Notes under the pieces: model-generated
Told to the model about the DNA's origin: nothing
Database searches by the model: none
Seen by the model: only the letters and a program-made list of their open reading frames with translations
Source of the DNA: Phlebotomus papatasi
Lineage: Eukaryota; Arthropoda; Insecta; Diptera; Psychodidae
Direction: 5' to 3'
Assembly (NCBI RefSeq): GCF_024763615.1
Contig: NC_077223.1
Coordinates: forward strand, 20,956,001 to 21,020,000
Length of the DNA: 64,000 nucleotides
Part shown: positions 44,801 to 53,800 of the stretch, in pieces
Layout of the letters: every line of letters starts with the position of its first letter
How positions within the stretch are numbered: position 1 is the stretch's first letter
Program-made: the position numbers and the translations under genes

Positions 44801-47800
44801 ATTCTAACTTAATCGAACTAAATTGAATTTATTGTGATGTTTAAAAGAAGAAGAAGAAAAAGAGCGTGAAAGAAAAAATTGAAATAGAAGTTAATGTGGA
44901 ATATTACTATTCTCGTTTTTGCCCGTCTGTTTTAAATAATCTTATGTCAAACCGATAAAAATAGGTGCAGTGGGTAGTGTAATATAATCAAGTGGGCGGA
45001 GGTTCAGAAGGGGTGTGGCTTCATTATTTTTTTTCTTTTTACTTATACTTGTTATTGTAAGACAAGGTTTTAAGATTTTAGTCTTTTCAGGGACAATTCA
45101 CACAAGGGTCATGTTATGACCTATTTTTGCACTTGTCCTCTTTCGTTCAATAATCTTACCTAACGTTATGAATTAGATGAATTGGGTGGAATAATTCACA
45201 GAAATGGGCGGACCTTCAAATATATTTTACTTTTCCTTTTAGGAAGGGGCTAGACTCGATTATTTAGAGGCGGGAGGCGGGACACTTTTATCCTTAAACA
45301 TAATTAAATTTGTAGGTGTCTTCTTGTTAACCCTTTGGTAACTATCCAGCCTAGAGCTCAAAAGTCTTCTAATATCAATTTTTAATTTTTTTAATACATT
45401 TTTTTTACTATTTTTTATTAATGTATGAATTTTTTTATAGTACGAAGCTTTCGCTTTGAAGAATTAACAAACTAATGAAAAATTTGCATTGAAATTCATA
45501 AACAACCTCAAAAATTGTGGTTGCATGTTCGAGTTATAGTTTTTTATTGTCTAATAAAAAATTGCACATTAAAAATAAAAAAAAAATGTTTGACCATAGT
45601 TCACGAAAGGGGCGTGACTTAAAGGTTTTTTTTGGATAGTGTTTATTGAATAAGGAGAACCAGTAAGATAATGCCTGTACATAACGCCACCTTTAAAAAG
45701 GGTTTTTTTTTATCCTGTTGTCGTGTTTGAGAATTACAATAGGGGGGATTGGACAAATTGGAGCACCTTTGAATTGGGGCACTTTTAAAATAAGTTTTTT
45801 TTCCCAATATTTTAAAATAAAACTGGACCTTACCATGATAAAATTTTGTTCTAAAGCCAATTATGAAGCTGAATTACATAATGATAAGGTTCCATTTAAT
45901 TACAAAATAGAGGAAAATCTCTATTTTAAAGCTGTTTCCGCTGTTACTATTCAAAGCTGTACTACTCCCCCTAAGCCATTTTTTTTTAATTTTTCAGTTT
46001 TAAAATTCTGCAATATAAAACAATTTTACTCAATGTATTTAGAGTTACTGGCTCGTTAAATAAAAAAAAAGTTTCTTTTATCTGAACTCGGAACCATTTA
46101 ACTTCAGACCATTTGGAACATTTTAACGTTCCTGCAAAACGAATGGTTAGAACTAGAGGGAAAGTGTTAGAAATAACATCTTTGAATATTTATTTAGTTG
46201 TGTTTGGATATCGAGGTTTAGTGTTATACTCACCCATGGTACGTTAGAAGTGAAAGGAGAAAAAAGACACAAGCCAACACATCAGCTCGTCCGACAATTC
46301 CTGTGACAGCTTCTGTGTGAATTGGATGGAGAGCAAATAAAATTCCCGCCATTGTGGCAAAATTCCTCTCGAGATGGGCGACAACAAAGCACACTCGACT
46401 GAAAAGGATACAGACGAAGGCGTGCAGGAGGATATTGGTCATGTGGAACCACAGTGGCTCGAGTCCAAACATCAAATAGTTGATACTGTAAATGGGGAAA
46501 TTTTCATACATGGTTTTTATGCTATATGTACAAGGATAATATTCATGGGTAGTTTGGGATGGTGAAGGGGGGTAGGGGTGGTAGGGAAGAAACACAAGAA
46601 GTGTATTTTGGGGTTATTAATCAAACAATGATGAATAACAATTGTCATATACGATACAGTTGGAAAGCATTTTAATGATTTTCCACAAGAAGATTATTTA
46701 ACATCATGTTTTTCTTCTTTTGTTTATGAAAGGCGATACATTTTCCACAACAAGGAAGAAAAAAAAAACGTAATGAAGAGAATGAGTTGGAAAGTATTCC
46801 TTGCACATAGCACAAACTTTAAGACTGATGAGGAAGAAAATTCCAAGAATACTTTGAAGCTTTTCCTTTTATAAAATTCTTACTCTACAAAATTCTATTC
46901 TAATTTGTAAATTTAAGCTCGTTATGAGGAAAATATCAAAACGTAAGACTCTTTAGAGTATAATAGAACAAATTGTAGGGGGTCTTTATGAACTTCTAAT
47001 TTGAAACTTGAGAAGAGTAATGAGATTTCAAACAATAGAAAAACATGATTGCTCTTATTAAAACACCTATAAAGAGTAAAGATTTTGATAATATTTTGCT
47101 TGCATGACACTCTCAATTGCCAAATGAAAATGCAATGTGTTTAACAAGAGGTATTTAATGGATGTTTCGTGAATTATAGGCGTGTTTTTCGTATACGTAA
47201 AAAGATAACAAGATGGGTTTAAAACACCCCTTAGTGCCACACCATTTAATGTCACCTTGAATAAATTGGTATTTTTTGTCAACTTTATAAAGGTTATTTG
47301 AGAATTTTAATATAAGATAGGGAAAGATGGGGCTACAATGAGCTACGAATATGTTGATGATTTTTTTTGTATATTTCTAAAGAAAGTTGGTTTTAGTCAT
47401 AATTTAACTTAGACCTGCAATTTTGTTGTATATCTAAAATACAATACTTGAAGTTGGTCAACAACGTTAAGACGGCGGTGGCCGCTAAAAACGACGATAT
47501 AGTTTTGTCCCTCTTGTGCTGTTCCTTATAAGCATAGCTGATGAATAAATATCTATTACGTTAAAGCCCAGTTTCCTTATTCCCCTTAGGGGAGATTGGG
47601 GCAAAAAGTCACAAATCGAAAAATTCAAAATTCAATATCTTCCAAGGTAAAAAAGATAGCAGCTCAAATTTTTTTCTACAGATAGCCTCCATAAACCTTC
47701 TTCGATGTTATATGTTTTTTAGAATTCGAACAAAGAATTTAGAAAAAAAAATATCGATTTTTTTTGTCCTATTTTAAAAAAAAAAATTTTCCTTTCAGAA

Positions 47801-50800
47801 GATAACAATTATTACCTAATTATTTTCCAAAATTGATGCACTGGTGAATATTTTCTAAATAATTTGGATTCTTTGAAAACGAATACGCTATCTATTTTAG
47901 TATTTCACAAATGTTCTTTTCTCCAGAAATACTTTTATTAAAAATGGCCACTTGGGGTAAAAAGTAAAGAAAGGTATAGAGCAAAAAGTAACAAAAACCG
48001 AAGCAATTTCTGATGTCTCACGGCGAAAAGAAACGTCATTATCATGTCTCGCCGCTTGTTGTTTGCATTGGTCAAACGATTTGCAGTCTTTTGTGTGTTT
48101 TTTCTAAAATAGCTTGAAACGCGCTTTTCTCGTTTTCTCACTTTTCTCGCAGAGAAAACGGTGTTTTACAAAGGTGTAGATGAATAAATTTTCTATGAAA
48201 ATATGTCCTCTCTCTCTCGGTATTTTTTCAAATTTACGGAAGCCTGTAATGAAGAGAATCAAAATATGATAATACCCCATGTCTGGTACTATTTGCCCCA
48301 GCATTTTTGAGAATAGTCACAAAATTACCTTTATAAATCGGCTCGTTAAACGTATTTCCTTATAAAATAGAGGAATATTACTTTCACAAAGTTGTAGAGT
48401 GGTAAATTTCCTATAAAACTGCACTAATTAGAAATTTTTGAAGCGCTCGAGTAGCTTGTAAAAAAATAAAATATCCGTTTTGTGACTTTTTGCCCCAGTC
48501 TCCCCTACTGATTCTGATAAAATATTTTCTATTTATTCTGAAGTGGCACGAGAACGGAACCGGTTTACACTTGTTAGAAAGTCAAAGACCTTTCTAACTA
48601 GCCTAAACGTGATACCATTCAGTTGTGAAATATTCTCTCTAGAGACTTTCTGACTTTTGACCTTGAAAACCCGCTATTAGGAATGATTCAATGGGATTTC
48701 GCCTCTAGAGGCGGAAATGTCCGCCTGGATAACCTTTGAAACATATCCAAAATTGAAAAAATCGCACGACGCGATTCTCAATTCTATCTTTAACCGTTTT
48801 AGCCTCTAGAGTTGATGTCAGACAGACAGATGAGAACAAGCAATACGATGTCAAAAAAAGCTGAGATTGTAAAGAATCTCAGCTAAAACTCGGGACTTCA
48901 GATTTTCAAAATTCTACCAAAATACGACCCCTACGGGAGTCGTCCTAGCGGGTTCTAGGGAGTCTAGGAAGTTGATATACATATTGTATATATCAAATAT
49001 ATATCTATATCTAACTATAATCTACTCAAAATCGCAGGATTATACTATGCTCTCATTCGAGTTCGAACAGTAAATAGTTTCTTTTTTATTTTTAACGTAT
49101 TTTGATGTACCGGGTCATCAAGGCTATTTTATTCTTTGGCACCAAGTGAGATTCTAATTAGGGTTGAAGGAACATCTATTGCCATCATATTTGGGATACG
49201 GAAGTTGAACAGCTATTAACGTTTAACATCTATTAATGACAATTGACAATCATAATACTACTTGCATTTTATTAGACATATTAAATAAATTTCGATTTTA
49301 TGCCAAACTACCAACAAGTGTTCTCTGACGAACAGGCGCTTTTTTGACCCGTAATTAAAATTAAAAATTATCTTTAGCGACCTATATGGATCCCTTTATG
49401 TAATGAGCACACTGAACAAAATACAATTAAATTTCATTAAACAAGTTGTAATTTTAACATAATTTGACATGTACATTTGTTTGTGGCATGAATCTTCTAT
49501 TCACAAAATATGTGCAAAATCTAGAATTTTCAAAAGCATAAGAAAGTTCATTGCGAAAGAAGTTATAAGAAAGAGGAAATAACGGCGGATTTGCATAATA
49601 AGTTATTAAATTACACTTCACGAATCCAAATGAAAATGATTATGTAACATTTTGCGACAAATAATGAAATATCTTTTATTTGTATCATTCGTTTAAAAAC
49701 TTTATTTTGCCAAGTTGCGTGGGTAAATTGAGGCCTGATATTTTTTAAAAACAAATTGAGTCATAATTAAAAACCAATTTTCCTCTTATCCCAATGCTTA
49801 GGATTTTACACAGAAAATAAATATTGTTTGTATTTGAAAAAGCCTGATAAAGTGAAGTGCTATTTTTGCCTTTCAATTATTGAAGTGTAAGCCTTAATGG
49901 GGCTTACTAAATTATAATAAAATTTATTAATGGAAAATGGGGAACTGAAGGTACCAGCCATCTTTCAACTTCCCCGGAGTGAACTGTCCACGGAAACTGA
50001 TGCTCACTCACTGAAGTACTGATGTTAGTTGCCATAAGCAACAAGAGTACCATATAACAAGCTTCAGTACTCGCCTAGGGATGGTGTGTTGGGTCTGTTT
50101 GGCCGTCGGCTGGGTTAAGAACTGTCGAATTGACTATACTCTCTACAGAAGGAAAATTTATTTCACTTTGTAAATTCTGTTTCAATATTTAATAATGTAT
50201 TTACAAAAAAAAAACAATTGAATATAAAGGTTTTTTTAGAAAGTTTTTTCTAAAAAACTTTTTCTAAAATTTTTTTAGAAAAACTTTTAAGAATTTAATT
50301 ATTTATGTTTCACCGATAAAAATACGTTTTATTTGTATTCATCAAAACCGCCAAAAATATACGCAATTGTGTAATCCGTGAAATCGATAAAAGCCTAATG
50401 CTAATTAGCCAAGATTAAGTTTTCAACTTAGCTAAGGCTGATTTGAAAACTATGACTAATGGTTGCGACATACTTTTAGATCAGGAAAATTTCATAAAAT
50501 CAAATTTCACATCCCTTTATTTTTTAAATGTTACGCATTTGTCTCTCCTGACCTATAGGGGAAAGTGCTCTACCTTCGAACGTTCATGCCTTCGAATAAT
50601 GTGAATTTCTTTTGTTTTTCGTAAGAGATTTACACTAAATTATCACGGAATTATCAACAATTGATGATAAGCCAACTAATATTTAATAGAAATGTGTAAG
50701 TCTCTTAGAAAAACTGAAAGAAAATCCACATTATTCGAAAGCATGAACGTTCGAAGGGAGAGTACTTTCCCTTAAGTCTTTTTCTTCTGCTTTAGTACTT

Positions 50801-53800
50801 CACGACAAATTCAATTTAGTTGTATTAATATTTTAAAACGAAGGGCAAGATAGATATAGGTATGCAAAGAGTTTTCTAAAAAAAATGATAGGAATTTTGA
50901 TTTTACGAAATGTTCCTGATCTAAATAAAAGGCATAGAAAGATATCAAAACTAATGATAAATTTTGTTTAGATATATTATAACTTGAATCATTTAAATTT
51001 AATAAAATTCTTAGCAAATTATTCTTGGATGATAATTCTTCTCGTTCAACATGTTCATTAATTGAATTAAATGTTTTCAAAAAATATGAAATTTTTCTTT
51101 ATACTTATAAAATATGTTAAAATGGAAAAATATTGCATTTGTATTTATAAAGTTTTCAGTCTTATAAGTTCATAAAGTTTTCATCTCTAAAATGTTTTTC
51201 TTCTTCTATGCGTTCATTAACATCTTTGTGTGGTTAATCAAACTCCAGAGCAAAATTATGGAAAACCTTTATTCACAAACATTACGTACACTATTGCTTT
51301 TCGTAACTGTAGGAAATATAATACACAAGTGGTACAGAACATGCTGATACAATCTTTTGACATTACGAGAAAAGGAAAATTTATAAAATAAAATAAATGA
51401 GTCGCTTAGAGCAAAAATAGATATTTTAACACTATAGACCGTTTTTGCTTTGAGCACGTAGGGTAAAGTGATATAATTTGGAATTAGTGTTACAAGTTGG
51501 ACAATTCGCCGGTACAAATTGGACATGGCTTTTTTCTTGATATCTTGATCAGTACAAAATTTGTTTTTAAGCACAAAGAACTAAATTATAAAACTAAAGC
51601 ATTAAAAATATGCAAATAAAAATAAAGTACTAAATTTATCAAGACAAAAAGCCCTGTCCAAATTGTACCATTGTTGTCCAACTTTTACCACTGTCCAACT
51701 TGTACCACTTTACCCTACAATGAAATAAAATCTGCAACAGCCAAGGATAGAATGGGAACCGTTCAGTATTTTCTTTTTTCTTCCTTATGGCCTGTATAAA
51801 CTAGAGAAAAATATGTGTATGGAATTTGCTTCAATATGGACATAAATTTCTCTAGTGTATAGAGGCCATTACTGTCTCCCAAACATTTCTCCCAAAGAAA
51901 CCTATGATCTGTAATAGCTGGCTCTGAAATTGGTAAAAACATTTTATGAAACTTGTTTTATCTTAAAATGTTGGTATCATTGAATGATTCGTAGAAAAGG
52001 ACTCAAGGGAGATTTTTCTTAAGCAAGCCATCCCTCCATCTTTTCATTTTTCCAAGAATTTTGCATATTTTCCTATAAATTCTTAAATATCCTTCAAATC
52101 CACGAAAATAATGCGTGGGATGACTTGTTTCCGTCACAAAAGTATTTTCCTTGAAGAGAAAAGAGTTTTCCGCAATTTTTTTTGGATGTATAAAAGATTA
52201 ATGTTGATTTAAATTCATCTCTAAATCACCATAAACCATGTTGAAGTTGAAAGTTGTTTAAGAAAAGGATATGTAAAGAAAGAACATTTACATTTTAAAT
52301 AATTATTAGACCAAATCGGGTGAAAATTAAGCCCTTTGACCTTGAATATTTAAATATATGGCGATTTAGCCAGTGAAAGGTGACTTTAGACGAAATGTTC
52401 AGCTGGACTGCCTCCGAATAGCCTAGACCAATTTTGAGAAAAGTTAGAACAATATAATTTGTGATCTATTTTAGGGGGTTAGCAAATTAATAAAAGGAGA
52501 GTAAGGAAAACGATAAAGATTAGTTTCGAGATAGTGTAATTTTAGGAGGGTCATCGAAGACCGAAAGTAAATATCTCTTACCGTTTGAATTTTATATGGG
52601 TCAGAAGACTTAGAAAACGCGAAAAACAGTATGATCTAATATCATTACTTTCCCGATTCATTGCCAATTGTTACCGATGCAGTCGGTTTTGGAATTTCAT
52701 AACCTTTCAAAAAAAAATTTAAATTTGACCAAATCGATTGAAAAATAGGCCATCCAAGGTGATTGGCCTTTGGCATGAAATAAATCAAGATGGCGATTTA
52801 ACCGGTGAAAGGTGTCTAAGGACGAAATGTTCAGCGGGACTAATTACAAAACATATCCGAAAATCATTGCAAAAGCTTGGACCGAAATCTTGTTTTTGGA
52901 GGGTTTGAAAGGGGTGGGGGGTGCTTTGGGGAAATTAGTTCACCGAAGACCGGAAGACGATATCTTTTACAATTCGCATTCGGAAGCTAGGATGGATACA
53001 CTAAGAAAAAACTTAAAAAGTTAAAACAACTCTATGAACTCTCGAAGAATATCGATGTAATTGTTACTCTTTTTCATTGTAAATTTTAGTAAATAGAGTT
53101 GAAACAACTCTTCCTACGAGTTGAATTAATTCGTCGAATATCGATGTAATTATTATTCTTTTTCAATGTAAAATTTCATCTCGACTGAAGTATATGCTTA
53201 AGTGTTTTCGTTTTAAGAATATACTTCAGTCAAGAAGATTTTCGTGTGTTAAAGTTCATATGGAACATCAACTAGAAATATGCCTAACAATGTTTCATGA
53301 ACGCTTCATACGTGATATTTCGCTCGGAATATATGGAACTTAAGATCAAGAAAATTTAAATAAAGAAAATGATAAAATACAAGAAACATAAAATTGCAAA
53401 ATCTATCCATTTTGGGATTTGAAAGAGTTATTTTAACTCCAAAAAAGATTTTAATAACTCTTGGAACGAGTTATTTTAACTCTTAAAACGGGTTAATTTC
53501 AGTCTTAAAAAGAGTTATTTACACTCTTTTGACATGTAAATTTTAGGAAAAAAAGTTAAAACAACTCTTCCGAATATTACACTTAAATAGAACTAAAGTC
53601 AACTCTAAAATATAGTTAATCTAAAATCACAACGAAAAAGAATCAATTCAACATCGATTCGAGTAAGTTTTACTCGATTATTTTTCTGAGTTGAGAAGTT
53701 GAAAAAAATTGGATTATGGAAATTGCTCTCTCGTGGAGTTCAAGTAGTTAGAAAGGTATTGTTGTCGAAATTTTATCAATCAAATTGTTAAGATCTAAAA

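Noticed and set aside
45718..46059. 113-codon plus-strand frame in TMTC intron 2
   Set aside because: Starts in a decayed MITE-like end and has no conserved motif.
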